DNA of 36,977 nt from Candidatus Altarchaeales archaeon ex4484_2 (GTDB taxonomy: Archaea; Altiarchaeota; Altiarchaeia; IMC4; QMZM01). The number at the start of each line of letters is the position of its first letter. The first letter of the stretch is position 1. Below are positions 7,480 to 19,833 of the stretch, in pieces. The notes under the pieces were generated by a model. It had not been told where the DNA came from. It was given only the letters and a program-made list of their open reading frames with translations, and did no database searches. A program made the translations under genes and the position numbers. The DNA lies in the NCBI GenBank assembly GCA_002254565.1, contig NJEG01000020.1:1-36977 (forward strand), in the 5' to 3' direction.

Positions 7480-8871
7480 ATGATAAAAGAAGAGGATTTA
7501 TCCGGTTGGTATCATGAGCTGCTGGAGAAGGCGGATGTTGTGGACAGCAGGTATCCTGTTAAGGGGATGCTCATCTACAAGGGATGGGGTTTGTCCATGA
7601 TCAAAAGGATGCAACAGTATCTTGAGGATATGCTGGACCTCAATGGTCACCAGCCTGTTTTATTCCCTGTATTGATCCCGGAGGACATCCTTGGGAAGGA
7701 GACCAAGCACATAGCGGGTTTCGAGGAGGAGGTTTTCTGGGTGACCCATGCTGGGGGAAACGAGTTGGAAAGGAAGCTTTCATTGAGGCCCACATCCGAG
7801 ACACCAATCTATGAAATGTTCAAGCTCTGGATTCGCTCCCACAGTGATTTACCCTTCAAGGTACATCAGAGCTGTGCAGTCTACCGTTATGAGACGAAGC
7901 ACACCAGGCCATTGATAAGGGGCCGGGAGTTTCTATGGAACGAGGGTCATTCAGCCCACGTGGATGATGATGATGTTAAATCTCATATGGAAAAAATCAA
8001 AGAAATCTATTTACGGCTGGTTAACGAGCTACTATGCATCCCCTTCGTGGTAAACAACAGACCTGAGTGGGATCGTTTCCCCGGAGCGGCTGAAACCTGT
8101 GCATTCGACACCATCATGCCCGATGGCAGAACCCTCCAGGTTGCCACAGTACATAATCTGGGGCAGAATTTCTCTCGGGCTTTCGGCTTAACCTTCGAGA
8201 ACGAGGAGGGAGAGCATGAGCTGGCCTACACAGCATCCTATGGTCCCAGCTTCGGCCGGTTACTTGCTTCCGTGATCTGCATACACGGGGATGACGTTGG
8301 GCTTATATTACCCCCAAAGATTGCGCCAGTGCAGGTGGTTGTTATACCCATAGTTTTCAAGGAATCCCACCGGGAGGGGATCCTCTCCTACGCGAGGGAT
8401 ATAGAAAAGAAGATGAGGGATAATGGATTCAGGGTTAAGGTGGATGACAGTGACGAGCGTCCTGGAGCGAAATACTTTTATTGGGAGATGAAGGGGGTGC
8501 CTTTGAGAGTGGAGGTCGGCCCCAGGGACCTTAAACAGGGAAATATTACTGTTGTGAGGCGGGATACGGGGGAGAAGAAACAAATCGCTTTAGATGAACT
8601 GGATGTTGAATCCATGTTCGAGGAAATCACCTTATCTATCCGGGAGAGGGCCGAAAAACGCTTCAGGGATGGATTCCATACTATAGGAAACCTGGATGAG
8701 ATAAAGGAGCACGCTGGTAACGGTATTGTCAGGGTGGGCTGGTGCGGTAACAAAGACTGTGCCAACTCCATTGAGGAATACGTTGACATATTATCTGTCA
8801 ATGGAGGGAAGAGATTGTGCGTGGTCTGCGGTTCTGAGGGCGTTGAGGTGCTGGCTGCTAAAACCTACTAG
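7480..8871 (+). CDS. proS: Prolyl-tRNA synthetase, archaeal/eukaryotic type
   Basis: This class II synthetase charges tRNA-Pro. The 463 residues contain motif 2 (CAVYRYETKHTRPLIRGREFLWNEGHSAH region), motif 3 (TASYGPSFGRLLASVI), an anticodon-binding domain (PIVFKESHREGILSYARDIE) and a C-terminal zinc-type domain with GWCGNKDC and LCVVCG. There is no bacterial editing insertion, as expected for the archaeal type. It begins 10 bp behind the thiC-like gene and is probably co-transcribed with valS. Length and motifs are normal, so the gene looks intact. Confidence 0.95.
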   Translation: MIKEEDLSGWYHELLEKADVVDSRYPVKGMLIYKGWGLSMIKRMQQYLEDMLDLNGHQPVLFPVLIPEDILGKETKHIAGFEEEVFWVTHAGGNELERKLSLRPTSETPIYEMFKLWIRSHSDLPFKVHQSCAVYRYETKHTRPLIRGREFLWNEGHSAHVDDDDVKSHMEKIKEIYLRLVNELLCIPFVVNNRPEWDRFPGAAETCAFDTIMPDGRTLQVATVHNLGQNFSRAFGLTFENEEGEHELAYTASYGPSFGRLLASVICIHGDDVGLILPPKIAPVQVVVIPIVFKESHREGILSYARDIEKKMRDNGFRVKVDDSDERPGAKYFYWEMKGVPLRVEVGPRDLKQGNITVVRRDTGEKKQIALDELDVESMFEEITLSIRERAEKRFRDGFHTIGNLDEIKEHAGNGIVRVGWCGNKDCANSIEEYVDILSVNGGKRLCVVCGSEGVEVLAAKTY

Positions 8872-8902
8872 TATCTCGACATATAGACCTGTCTAGACTG
8901 GG

Positions 8903-8911
8903 TTATTTATA
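8903..8911 (+). promoter_or_regulatory. TATA box for the Sec61 beta gene
   Basis: TTATTTATA lies about 31 bp upstream of the ATG at 8942, giving a predicted leader of only a few nucleotides. A short palindrome (TAGACCTGTCTA) lies upstream. Confidence 0.5.
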
Positions 8912-8941
8912 GGATCACCTACAATACATTAACTTGTTAAA

Positions 8942-9109
8942 ATGCCAGTTTTAAAGAGGAGACAGTCTAGAAGCCCTGCAGGAAGCGCGGGTTTGGTGAG
9001 GTATTTTGACGTAGACGAAGGCGGTCCGAAAATGGATCCCAAGGTTATCGTGGGTGTTGTTGTTGCCTTGATTGTTATTGAGGTAATGGTTTCAGTTATT
9101 CTTTTCTGA
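8942..9109 (+). CDS. Sec61 beta (SecG-equivalent) translocon subunit
   Basis: The 55-residue product begins MPVLKRRQSRSPAGSAGLVR and ends with one transmembrane helix (VIVGVVVALIVIEVMVSVIL). The Gly-rich, basic N-terminus with SAGLVRYFD is the archaeal Sec61 beta signature; it would face the cytoplasm, with the helix anchored beside SecYE. It helps protein export through the Sec channel. The gene lies end-to-end with the SRP RNA gene on the opposite strand, so two parts of the export pathway are neighbours. Confidence 0.9.
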   Translation: MPVLKRRQSRSPAGSAGLVRYFDVDEGGPKMDPKVIVGVVVALIVIEVMVSVILF

Positions 9110-9173
9110 GAGCCGGAAAAGAAGCCACGCTTTCTTATGTCTATCTACAGCATATTCTCTCGATTTTTTTTTT

Positions 9174-9446
9174 GGCGGGCGTGCCCAAGGGTGGAGTCAT
9201 CTCCCTAACACCAGCTACCTGAGTCCCTTCTCACTACCGCGACCTCACCAGCATTGTGCACCGTGGTTAGGGCTGCTCCCGCCAGGGCCTGACCCGGTTC
9301 CCGCGGGGACAAATCCAGTGAGACAATAGTTCATAGTTGAAGACACAGACTGATATCAGGGGGATAAATCGCCCCCCAGGCTTCGACCTCTCCATAAGGA
9401 CGATTTGAGAGGGTAGGAGACGCCCAACCTCCCAGCCTAGCCCACC
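9174..9446 (-). ncRNA. 7S SRP RNA
   Basis: On the minus strand the conserved SRP54-binding helix 8 is clear: GTCAGGCCCTGGCGGGAGCA, then GCCCTAACC. The 5' domain GGGCTAGGCTGGGAGG is archaeal SRP-like. The ends pair: GGTGGGC (9440-9446) with GCCCGCC (9174-9180), giving about 273 nt, slightly shorter than the usual 300 or so. SRP RNA scaffolds SRP19 and SRP54 for co-translational targeting. The upstream TATA is uncertain; ATTTATA is too close to the predicted 5' end, so the end may differ by some bases. Confidence 0.9.
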
Positions 9447-9521
9447 ACTATAAATAATGGATTCAGTGCCTAAAAGTTATCTAATTAAATAGGTATCAAA
9501 ATATCACCCTCTAATCCTGAA

Positions 9522-9530
9522 CTATTTATA
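9522..9530 (+). promoter_or_regulatory. TATA box for ftsZ
   Basis: CTATTTATA lies about 43 bp before the ATG at 9573, predicting a leader of about 20 nt. Confidence 0.5.
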
Positions 9531-9572
9531 TCTGAAAATACAAATTATAGTTTATCATTATCGAATAATGAA

Positions 9573-10676
9573 ATGAAAATGGATTCCATTGTGAGCGCGG
9601 CTCTGCAGCATGGGAAGCTGGAGCGGAGAGATTTTGACGAATTTGAGGGGGTTGAGAGACCCAAGATTGTTGTTCTCGGTTCTGGTGGAGCTGGAAACAA
9701 CACCATAAACCGTCTCGAGCATATAGGCATTGATGGAGCTGAACTAATAGCATCCAACACAGACAAACAGGATTTGAAGAAAATCAGCGGTGATATAACC
9801 CGGATCCTGATTGGAGCTAAATTGATGGGCGGCTTAGGTGCCGGAGGATTCCCTGAGCTGGGGGAGAAGGCGGCTGAGGCAAGTAGGCATGAGCTGGGTG
9901 ATCTACTGGCCAACACGCATCTATTATTTCTGACGGCTGGTATGGGTGGTGGTACTGGAACAGGTTCCGCTCCCGTGATAGCGGAAATCGCCAAAGACCA
10001 GGGGGCTATTGTGGTTGCCATAGTCACTTTTCCATTCAAGCTTGAGCGCTCCCGTCTGGATAAGGCGAGGATGGGTATAGAAAAACTGAAAAAGGTAGCT
10101 GATACTGTCATAATAATAGACAACAACAAACTAGTCCAGTATGTCCCCAACCTACCCATAGATAAGGCGTTTTCAGTGGCAGATGAGGTTGTTGCCAGAG
10201 CGGTTAAGGGCATAACCGAGACCATAATGGAGCCAAGTCTTGTTAACCTGGACTTCGCAGATATCAAGGCGGTATTAAATAATGGAGCAGTTGCTGTGAT
10301 ATCTGTCGGTGAAGGCGAGGGACCGGACAGGGTCGAGAGAGCTGCTAGAAATACCTTACAACAACCTCTTCTGGAAGTTGACTACTCTGATGCTACTGGA
10401 GCACTGATTCACATAACTGGGGGTGAAGACATGACCCTCGGTGAAGCGAACGCTATAGGTGAACTTATTACGAATGAGCTAAAACCTGATGCTTCTGTCA
10501 CCTGGGGTGCGAGGATTGATCCCAAAATAAGAGAGAAAATAGAGGTGATTGCTGTAATCACTGGCGTGAAATCTCCTCACATTATCGGTGACGATCGCTA
10601 TAACGAGTCTACAGCAGGTGCCTTCCTCTACACGGAGGAATTCTATAAGTGGGATAAGGGGCTCAGGGAAGTGTGA
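9573..10676 (+). CDS. ftsZ: Cell-division GTPase FtsZ
   Basis: FtsZ polymerises at mid-cell to direct division. The 367-residue protein has GSGGAGNN near residues 37-43, the tubulin signature GGGTGTG at 125-131, the T5/T6 region (DNNKLVQYVPNLPIDKAFSVAD) and the synergy loop NLDFADIKAVL that activates GTP hydrolysis. An N-terminal extension of about 30 residues precedes the GTPase core, as in many archaeal FtsZ proteins. There is no long C-terminal tail beyond the core, but a final segment (ESTAGAFLYTEEFYKW) may serve as the partner-binding tip. All catalytic motifs are intact. Confidence 0.95.
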   Translation: MKMDSIVSAALQHGKLERRDFDEFEGVERPKIVVLGSGGAGNNTINRLEHIGIDGAELIASNTDKQDLKKISGDITRILIGAKLMGGLGAGGFPELGEKAAEASRHELGDLLANTHLLFLTAGMGGGTGTGSAPVIAEIAKDQGAIVVAIVTFPFKLERSRLDKARMGIEKLKKVADTVIIIDNNKLVQYVPNLPIDKAFSVADEVVARAVKGITETIMEPSLVNLDFADIKAVLNNGAVAVISVGEGEGPDRVERAARNTLQQPLLEVDYSDATGALIHITGGEDMTLGEANAIGELITNELKPDASVTWGARIDPKIREKIEVIAVITGVKSPHIIGDDRYNESTAGAFLYTEEFYKWDKGLREV

Positions 10677-10701
10677 GAGGAAACATAAGATTTTCTGTAA
10701 G

Positions 10702-11748
10702 ATGAATGTTTTACTATCGGAGCTTGAATCACGGCTCTCTGAAATCAGGGAGGGCTTGTCGGCGGAAGGGCTCACTCATCTGCTGGTTTCCAAAAAAGGC
10801 AACATCTGTTATTTAACCGGCATGGAAACCGGCGTGGCGGTTGTGGGTCTGGATGAGGCGGTTCTCTGGCTGAAGGATTTATATATAGAGCACCACAGCA
10901 GTCTGTATCTGGATGATAACTACCCTCTTGATGTTAGGGTCTATGACATGGGAAATGTTTTTGATTACCTGAAAGGTAAAAAACAAAGGCTTGGTGTCGA
11001 GAACGTGAGCGTTAACTCCTACAGGGAGCTTGCAGATAAGCTGGGCTATAATCCCCCTACCACAGAGATTGTTGAGTCTAAGAGGATGATTAAATCCAGG
11101 TATGAGGTAGAAATGCTAAAGACGTCCGCTTCTATAGCAATGAAGGGGATGGACAAGGCCTTCGAGGTTGTTCGCAGGGGGTTGTCTGAGGCGGAAGCTG
11201 CCGCAGAGGTGGAGTCGGAGTTGAGGCATAATGGCTCAGAGTGCCCCCCATTCAGGCAGGGAATCCTTCTGGCATCAGGCTCATCTACAGCAGACATACA
11301 CGCCAACCCATCTCAGGAAAAGATTAAAGATAACTCGATGGTTATCGTAGACTTAGGTGCTAAATACAATAATTATTTTTCGGACATGACCCGGACTATT
11401 ACTGTAGGCTCTCTTGGCAGGGAGGAGAAAGAGATTTCCGAGTTCATACATAATCTCGAGATGGAAACAATAGACCGTCTGGAGATTGGTATGCCAGTAA
11501 AAGACATACATGATTTCGTGGAGAGAGAGATAATAAAGAAGGGCTACCAGTTTTACCACTCCACAGGTCACGGTGTTGGCTTGGAGGTGCATGAGAAACC
11601 AAGCGTATCCTCTGATTCATCCGATATTGTGAGAGAGGGTATGGTGTTCACCATCGAGCCTGGAATCTATATACCTAGAAAGTTCGGTGTCAGGTTCGAG
11701 GACATGGTTTATGTGGGTAAAAAAAATATTGAAGTATTAACAAGATGA
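10702..11748 (+). CDS. pepQ: Xaa-Pro dipeptidase (M24 metallopeptidase)
   Basis: This cytosolic enzyme cleaves Xaa-Pro dipeptides. The C-terminal pita-bread domain has all five metal ligands: IVDLGAKY and FSDMTRT (Asp), STGHGVGLEVHE (His), FTIEPGIY and VRFEDMV (Glu). The N-terminal domain (about 1-120) is the creatinase-like substrate-gating domain. I start at the ATG at 10702, because the upstream extension of the frame overlaps ftsZ and lacks homology. The gene lies 25 bp after ftsZ and its stop overlaps the next start by 4 bp (ATGA), indicating translational coupling with the RNase P gene. Confidence 0.9.
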   Translation: MNVLLSELESRLSEIREGLSAEGLTHLLVSKKGNICYLTGMETGVAVVGLDEAVLWLKDLYIEHHSSLYLDDNYPLDVRVYDMGNVFDYLKGKKQRLGVENVSVNSYRELADKLGYNPPTTEIVESKRMIKSRYEVEMLKTSASIAMKGMDKAFEVVRRGLSEAEAAAEVESELRHNGSECPPFRQGILLASGSSTADIHANPSQEKIKDNSMVIVDLGAKYNNYFSDMTRTITVGSLGREEKEISEFIHNLEMETIDRLEIGMPVKDIHDFVEREIIKKGYQFYHSTGHGVGLEVHEKPSVSSDSSDIVREGMVFTIEPGIYIPRKFGVRFEDMVYVGKKNIEVLTR

Positions 11749-12086
11749 GCAGGGGAAAGGAAAGAAGGGAACGGAAGGGGATTGTTTTGGAAAGGATTGA
11801 GGTGCTTTTTACTGAAGCGGGGAATGCTGCATTAGAAGGGGACGTTGATTCAGCTGACAGGTATGTGTTGAATGCGAGAAAGCTGAGCTCCAGAAATAAT
11901 GTATCCATCCCACGGGAGTTGAAGAGGCGATACTGTAGATACTGCTACGGGTATCTTTTACCTGGGAAAAGCTCAAGGGTGAGGATCAACTCCGCTAAAA
12001 AGAGGGTTGAGGTTAAATGCCTTAACTGTGGGCGATTGAACTTCCACCCCTACATCCATGAGGTTAAGGCGAGGAGGATGAAATGA
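11745..12086 (+). CDS. rnp4: RNase P protein component 4 (Rpp21 homologue)
   Basis: The 113-residue protein has a helical N-terminal half and a zinc ribbon with two cysteine pairs (RYCRYCYGYLLPG and KCLNCGRLNFHP). It binds RNase P RNA and helps process tRNA 5' ends; the matching RNase P RNA is encoded near 19.9 kb in this window. It overlaps the peptidase gene upstream and the YhbY gene downstream by 4 bp each, a tight translationally coupled run. Confidence 0.88.
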   Translation: MSRGKERRERKGIVLERIEVLFTEAGNAALEGDVDSADRYVLNARKLSSRNNVSIPRELKRRYCRYCYGYLLPGKSSRVRINSAKKRVEVKCLNCGRLNFHPYIHEVKARRMK

Positions 12087-12307
12087 AAACAGATATTCCA
12101 TTAATCAATATAGGGAAGCAGGGAGTTACTGACTCGCTTGTTGAGGAGATCAAGATCCAACTGGCTAAACACGGGGTGGTTAAGGTTAGAATACTGAGGT
12201 CTGCTAGGTCTAAAGAGAGAAAGATTATTGCGAAGGAGGTTTGCGGGAAAACAAACTCTTTACTTGAGGAATTGAAGGGTTACACCTTCCTGCTGGCTAA
12301 AAAGTAA
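12083..12307 (+). CDS. YhbY/CRM-family RNA-binding protein
   Basis: The 74-residue product has the CRM fold pattern, with INIGKQGVTDSLVEEIKIQL carrying the GxxG-like loop and HGVVKVRIL following. YhbY-type proteins bind pre-ribosomal RNA in ribosome assembly; here an archaeal role in rRNA or RNase P biology is inferred from context. It overlaps rnp4 by 4 bp, a common archaeal arrangement. Confidence 0.8.
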   Translation: MKTDIPLINIGKQGVTDSLVEEIKIQLAKHGVVKVRILRSARSKERKIIAKEVCGKTNSLLEELKGYTFLLAKK

Positions 12308-12341
12308 GCTAAATAAATACATCAATTATCTAATACATAAC

Positions 12342-12659
12342 ATGGCTACTAATGCAAGCGAATTGAGGCGGGTGGTTTTGGATGTCCTTAAACCGCATTC
12401 TCCAGATATTGTTTCTTTTGCCAGAGAGCTGTCTATGATTAAGGGGATTGAGGGCGTCAACATCAGCGTCTATGAGATGGATAAGGAGGTTGAGAATGTT
12501 AAAGTCACACTTCTCGGTAAATTCACTGACCTTGAATCTGTTAAGGAGGTTATCTCCTCCTCTGGTGGTACCATACACAGCATTGATGAGGTGGTAGCTG
12601 GCAGGCGGGAGGTAAGGGAGCATGAGACGCTCCACGACAGGTTCTCGCATGGGGTCTAG
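12342..12659 (+). CDS. DUF211 family protein
   Basis: This 105-residue protein fits archaeal DUF211: RRVVLDVLKPHSPDIVSFA, then GIEGVNISVYEMDKEVENVKV and SSGGTIHSIDEVVAGR. DUF211 proteins have a ferredoxin-like fold and often oligomerise; a metal- or ligand-binding regulatory role is suggested but unproven. It is 34 bp downstream of yhbY with an AT-rich gap that may hold its own promoter. Confidence 0.78.
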   Translation: MATNASELRRVVLDVLKPHSPDIVSFARELSMIKGIEGVNISVYEMDKEVENVKVTLLGKFTDLESVKEVISSSGGTIHSIDEVVAGRREVREHETLHDRFSHGV

Positions 12660-12671
12660 GCTTTTTTTCTC

Positions 12672-12941
12672 ATGAACATGACTCTAGAGTGCAAAACCAA
12701 GCTGGAGAAGTATTTACGGAATGCTAAGCCTTGGTTTGATAATCTTTCGATTAATGAGACAGGTAACCAAGGCATAGACTCTGTTGCTAACCACTTTCAT
12801 GAGATGGCAGCCTCCTACTACAGTGATGCACGACATTTCTTTGAAAAAAAAGAGTACACTAATTCCCTGGCTGCTTTAGAATATGCGGAAGGGTGGTTGG
12901 ATGCTGGTTGTGCTCTTGGAATCTTTGAGAAAAAAAATTAA
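12672..12941 (+). CDS. DUF357 family protein
   Basis: The 89-residue protein contains the helical DUF357 pattern YYSDARHFFEKKEYTNSL then AALEYAEGWLDAGCALGIF. This resembles a TPR-like helical pair and is widespread in archaea, often beside DNA or RNA enzymes; its function is unknown. It starts 12 bp after DUF211 and its end overlaps the convergent MoxR gene by 4 bp. Confidence 0.8.
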   Translation: MNMTLECKTKLEKYLRNAKPWFDNLSINETGNQGIDSVANHFHEMAASYYSDARHFFEKKEYTNSLAALEYAEGWLDAGCALGIFEKKN

Positions 12942-13909
12942 TCCATCGGTGCTTCTACCTTCTGGAGTATCTTGGATATCACGTCATCTGGTGTCATACC
13001 CATATCTGAAAAGTGAGGATACAATAATATGCGATGCCTTAATATGGGGAAAGCCAGTTTTTTCACATCCTCTACTATGCCATAGTCTCTACCTTCTATA
13101 AACGCTCTGGCCTTAACACCTTTCATGAATGCTATTGAGGCCCTGGGACTTCCACCGGCCATGATTTCTCTTCTGCTTCTTGTCTCGTTTATGATATTGA
13201 CCGCATATTCCAGAATGGAGTCTGAAACAAAAACGTTCTCGAATATGTCTTTCTGGATGATTCTTATCTCCGCAGGATTGAATATTTCCTCGATTTTCTC
13301 TGTCTTGAGCTTGGATTTCATAATCATGATTTCTTCCTCGGGTGAAAGGTATTTCACAACGGACTTGAACATGAACCTGTCCAGTTGGGCTTCAGGCAGT
13401 GGGTAGGTTCCACTTTGTTCGATAGGGTTTTGTGTGGCAATGACTATGAAGGGCTTGGGCAGCTCGTGTGTGGTGCCCCCAAGGGTTACCTCTTCTTCCG
13501 CCATAGCCTCCAGAAGGGCTGCTTGAGTCTTGGGTGGGGCGCGGTTTATTTCGTCCACTAGGAGGATGTTGGTGAATACAGGTCCCTTAACCAGGTCCCA
13601 TTGCTTTGTTACTTCATTGTATTTGCTCATACCAACTATGTCGCTTGCAGCGAGGTCTGGTGTGCACTGAACTCTTTTGAAAACACAATCTAAAGTGCCA
13701 GCGATGGTATTGGTTAGGGCTGTTTTCCCCATTCCCGGAACGCTTTCAAGTAGAACATGCCCTGAGGAGAAGAGGGCTATTAGAATATTCTCCACTATCT
13801 CTTCATTCCCTATAATGACCTTATGGACTTCGTTATAGATGGACGCGAACTGTTGTTTAACATCCTTATCTCTTTCTATTCTTGAAATTTCAGTCATTTT
13901 CTCCTCCAA
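12938..13909 (-). CDS. MoxR-family AAA+ ATPase
   Basis: This 323-residue AAA+ protein has Walker A GMGKTA (residues 59-64), Walker B LLVDEINRAPPKTQAALLEA (D119, E120), sensor 1 in IVIATQNPIEQSGTYPLPEA and a lid domain with GGSPRASIAFMKGV. MoxR ATPases act as chaperone-like remodelers and usually sit next to VWA or DUF58 genes, which are absent here. Instead, the gene lies 33 bp behind a roadblock protein on the same strand, suggesting a joint function. An internal ATG at residue 5 is an alternative start. Confidence 0.88.
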   Translation of the reverse strand: MEEKMTEISRIERDKDVKQQFASIYNEVHKVIIGNEEIVENILIALFSSGHVLLESVPGMGKTALTNTIAGTLDCVFKRVQCTPDLAASDIVGMSKYNEVTKQWDLVKGPVFTNILLVDEINRAPPKTQAALLEAMAEEEVTLGGTTHELPKPFIVIATQNPIEQSGTYPLPEAQLDRFMFKSVVKYLSPEEEIMIMKSKLKTEKIEEIFNPAEIRIIQKDIFENVFVSDSILEYAVNIINETRSRREIMAGGSPRASIAFMKGVKARAFIEGRDYGIVEDVKKLAFPILRHRILLYPHFSDMGMTPDDVISKILQKVEAPMD

Positions 13910-13942
13910 TACTAATTATTACATCTTTTTAGGATAAATAGT

Positions 13943-15040
13943 TTAGGATTCCATTATTTTCATAATATCCTTTGCTGCCTTCTTCATGTACATTAAAACC
14001 AGACCTGTGTTTGCATCCAGTTTAACTAGGGTTACCAGAAAGACATATTCACCTCCTTCAACTGCAATAACTTTTCCCTCATCGCTTTCTATGTAGGCAT
14101 CGTATAAGCGTACTTTTTTGAGTTCATAAACTGCTGTTTCTGTGGCACCGAAGAATGAGGCGCTGAAGCCGCCGAACGCGTTCAGGTCAACGCCGCTTGG
14201 CAGTCTGGAGGCTACTATGAGGCCATCTCTTGTGACTATGGCGGACCCCTGTATGCCATCTGCTTTGAGCTCCATATTTCTTAGTATTCCATCCAGTTTA
14301 TCTTTTTTTGATATCTTATCTTTTTTCTCTGGTTTCTCTTCTTTCTCCTGGTGTTTCTCTTCGGTCTGGGGTTTCCCTCCCTCAGCCTCCTCTCTAACCT
14401 TCGTTATTCCCTCCAGATCCGTTCTCTCTGTTTTCCCTATTTGTTCCCTGAGCATCTTCATAACCTGCTCAGGTTCTATTCTCCCAAGGTCAGGTATATC
14501 CTCATCCCTCTCTTCTTTCTCAACCCGCTCCTGTAACTCTTTTACAACTCTCTTATCTTCTTCCACTGGTTTATTCTTCTCCTTATTGATCTCACCTCCG
14601 TTTGGAGTGATAGGTTCACCTCTGAGTTTCCTCAAAATCTCCTCTTTAGACATGATCTCAACAGGAAGAAGTTTTCTCTCCACACCCCCCTCTCTTTTCT
14701 CAGGGGGTTTGGTTGTTGGTTTCTCAGGGGGTTTGGTTGTTGGTTTCTCAGGGGGTTTGGTTGTTGGTTTCTCTTCGATTGGTTTAGTTGTTGGTTCCTT
14801 CACACTGAATAAACTCTTAACCACACCAAAAAAGCCCGCATCCTTCTCAGGCGGTTTAGCTGCTGGTTTCTCAGGCGGTTTTTCCGGTGGCCTGGCAGGT
14901 GGTTTCTCATCTTCCTTTTCTATTTTCTCCCATTCCTTCCTGAGGAGCATGAAGTCATCATCTAATCTATCAAGTTCCTTGATTTTTTCCTTGATATCCT
15001 CTATTGCCTCATCCTTCTTTTTCCCTTTGTTTTTCTCCAT
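13943..15040 (-). CDS. Roadblock/LC7 protein with Pro/Lys-rich repeat linker
   Basis: The 365-residue protein has three parts. Residues 1-50 are a charged helix. About 50-245 is a Pro/Lys/Glu/Thr-rich region including the repeat EKPTTKPP. The last 120 residues form a roadblock/LC7 fold (GIQGSAIVTRDGLIVASRLP, then FGATETAVYELKKVRLYDAY). Roadblock domains dimerise and commonly partner with small Ras-like GTPases in cell organisation and motility. No GTPase gene is present nearby; the downstream neighbour is MoxR. No signal peptide or membrane segment is seen, so it is probably cytoplasmic. Function is not known. Confidence 0.7.
   Translation of the reverse strand: MEKNKGKKKDEAIEDIKEKIKELDRLDDDFMLLRKEWEKIEKEDEKPPARPPEKPPEKPAAKPPEKDAGFFGVVKSLFSVKEPTTKPIEEKPTTKPPEKPTTKPPEKPTTKPPEKREGGVERKLLPVEIMSKEEILRKLRGEPITPNGGEINKEKNKPVEEDKRVVKELQERVEKEERDEDIPDLGRIEPEQVMKMLREQIGKTERTDLEGITKVREEAEGGKPQTEEKHQEKEEKPEKKDKISKKDKLDGILRNMELKADGIQGSAIVTRDGLIVASRLPSGVDLNAFGGFSASFFGATETAVYELKKVRLYDAYIESDEGKVIAVEGGEYVFLVTLVKLDANTGLVLMYMKKAAKDIMKIMES
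14697..14792 (-). repeat. 24-bp tandem repeat coding for EKPTTKPP units
   Basis: Three nearly identical 24-bp units plus a degenerate fourth lie in the roadblock gene. On the plus strand the unit reads TTCTCAGGGGGTTTGGTTG then TTGGT. Length is a multiple of three, so copy changes keep the reading frame, as expected for a length-variable linker. It is not a CRISPR, because there are no spacers. Confidence 0.85.
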
Positions 15041-15194
15041 TTAAGCAGCTAATTTAGTTCTATTACATTAGTATATTTAAGCATATATGGTTTATAATTG
15101 TATCTCTACAATCAATAAACGGCGGTTGAAGATTTTTTAAACTTTAACTGTGAATATAATATTTAGTGTTCGTTTATTTTTTGTAGTTTGTGAG

Positions 15195-15216
15195 GGCATA
15201 TCCCTAATGATATGCC
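15195..15216 (+). repeat. Hairpin in the 16S leader
   Basis: GGCATATC (15195-15202) pairs with GATATGCC (15209-15216) around CCTAAT. It lies in the 242-bp region between the divergent roadblock gene and 16S. AT-rich TATA-like sequences (near 15153-15162) upstream are likely rRNA promoter elements, but I cannot assign a single TATA box. Confidence 0.45.
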
Positions 15217-15226
15217 TGATTAGTAC

Positions 15227-15254
15227 ACAAAGAGAGACTAAACCTGATGTGGAC
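15227..15254 (+). other. 5' strand of the 16S precursor processing stem
   Basis: ACAAAGAGA (15227-15235) pairs with TCTCTTTGT (16589-16597), and CCTGATGT (15243-15250) with ACATCAGG (16574-16581). GGAC/GTCT extends the helix. The unpaired bases between the two helices fit the bulge-helix-bulge sites cut by archaeal splicing endonuclease. So precursor processing signals are intact around the damaged 16S gene. Confidence 0.65.
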
Positions 15255-15282
15255 TTCTGCCTATAGGAGGCAGCCAAGCGAA

Positions 15283-16557
<1,275 letters not shown>

Positions 16558-16625
16558 GTTTCAAGGGATGTCTACATCAGGGGTCAATTCTCTTTGTAGA
16601 AGTGGGTAACTACCCGTGGGTTTTC

Positions 16626-16699
16626 GGGCCCGTAGATCAGTCTGGAAGATCGTCCGCCTTGCACGCGGGAGGCCTCGGGTTCAAATCCCGACGGGTCCA
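16626..16699 (+). tRNA. tRNA-Ala (anticodon TGC)
   Basis: The 74-nt cloverleaf starts GGGCCCGTAGATCAG and ends in CGGGTCC plus an A discriminator. The anticodon loop is CTTGCAC, giving TGC. The acceptor stem has the G3-U70 wobble that marks alanine tRNAs. CCA is not encoded. Its place between 16S and 23S is typical of euryarchaeal rRNA operons. Confidence 0.95.
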
Positions 16700-16746
16700 T
16701 TGGATTATTCACTTATTTTTTAGCTCATCATCTCACTTTAGACTAT

Positions 16747-16834
16747 ATTTATATGCTGGATTCCATTAATTATTTCGTATTGTTTTTCTCGGGTAGTAGA
16801 CTTTTTATGGTCGGCCTGGCATTGGAGACTACCC
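16747..16834 (+). promoter_or_regulatory. TATA-like site and hairpin in the 16S-23S spacer
   Basis: TTTATAT (16747-16753) is a TATA-like motif 150 bp before the 23S processing stem. Further on, GGGTAGT (16791-16797) pairs with ACTACCC (16828-16834), followed by CTTTTTT. This could be an internal promoter plus an attenuator or terminator. It may also be only a spacer fold. Confidence 0.35.
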
Positions 16835-16902
16835 CTTTTTTAGGTATTCAGGTTCAGTAGAAATTGTTCATATGCAGTCTCCCTTTTTTGGGGGATAAAG
16901 TG

Positions 16903-16917
16903 AGTACACAAGTGGCT
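16903..16917 (+). other. 5' strand of the 23S precursor processing stem
   Basis: AGTACACAAGTGGCT (16903-16917) is a perfect 15-bp complement of AGCCACTTGTGTACT (19811-19825). Such stems flank archaeal 23S and carry bulge-helix-bulge cleavage sites. Confidence 0.85.
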
Positions 16918-16929
16918 CGCCAGAGAGGA

Positions 16930-19795
<2,866 letters not shown>

Positions 19796-19833
19796 GCATC
19801 CCTAGCGATAAGCCACTTGTGTACTATCTTTTT

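Noticed and set aside
10588-10701. N-terminal extension of the Xaa-Pro dipeptidase
   Set aside because: It overlaps ftsZ coding sequence and has no family resemblance; ATG 10702 fits the family start.
14697-14792. Short direct repeats as a CRISPR array
   Set aside because: The 24-bp units are contiguous, have no spacers and stay in frame in the roadblock protein.
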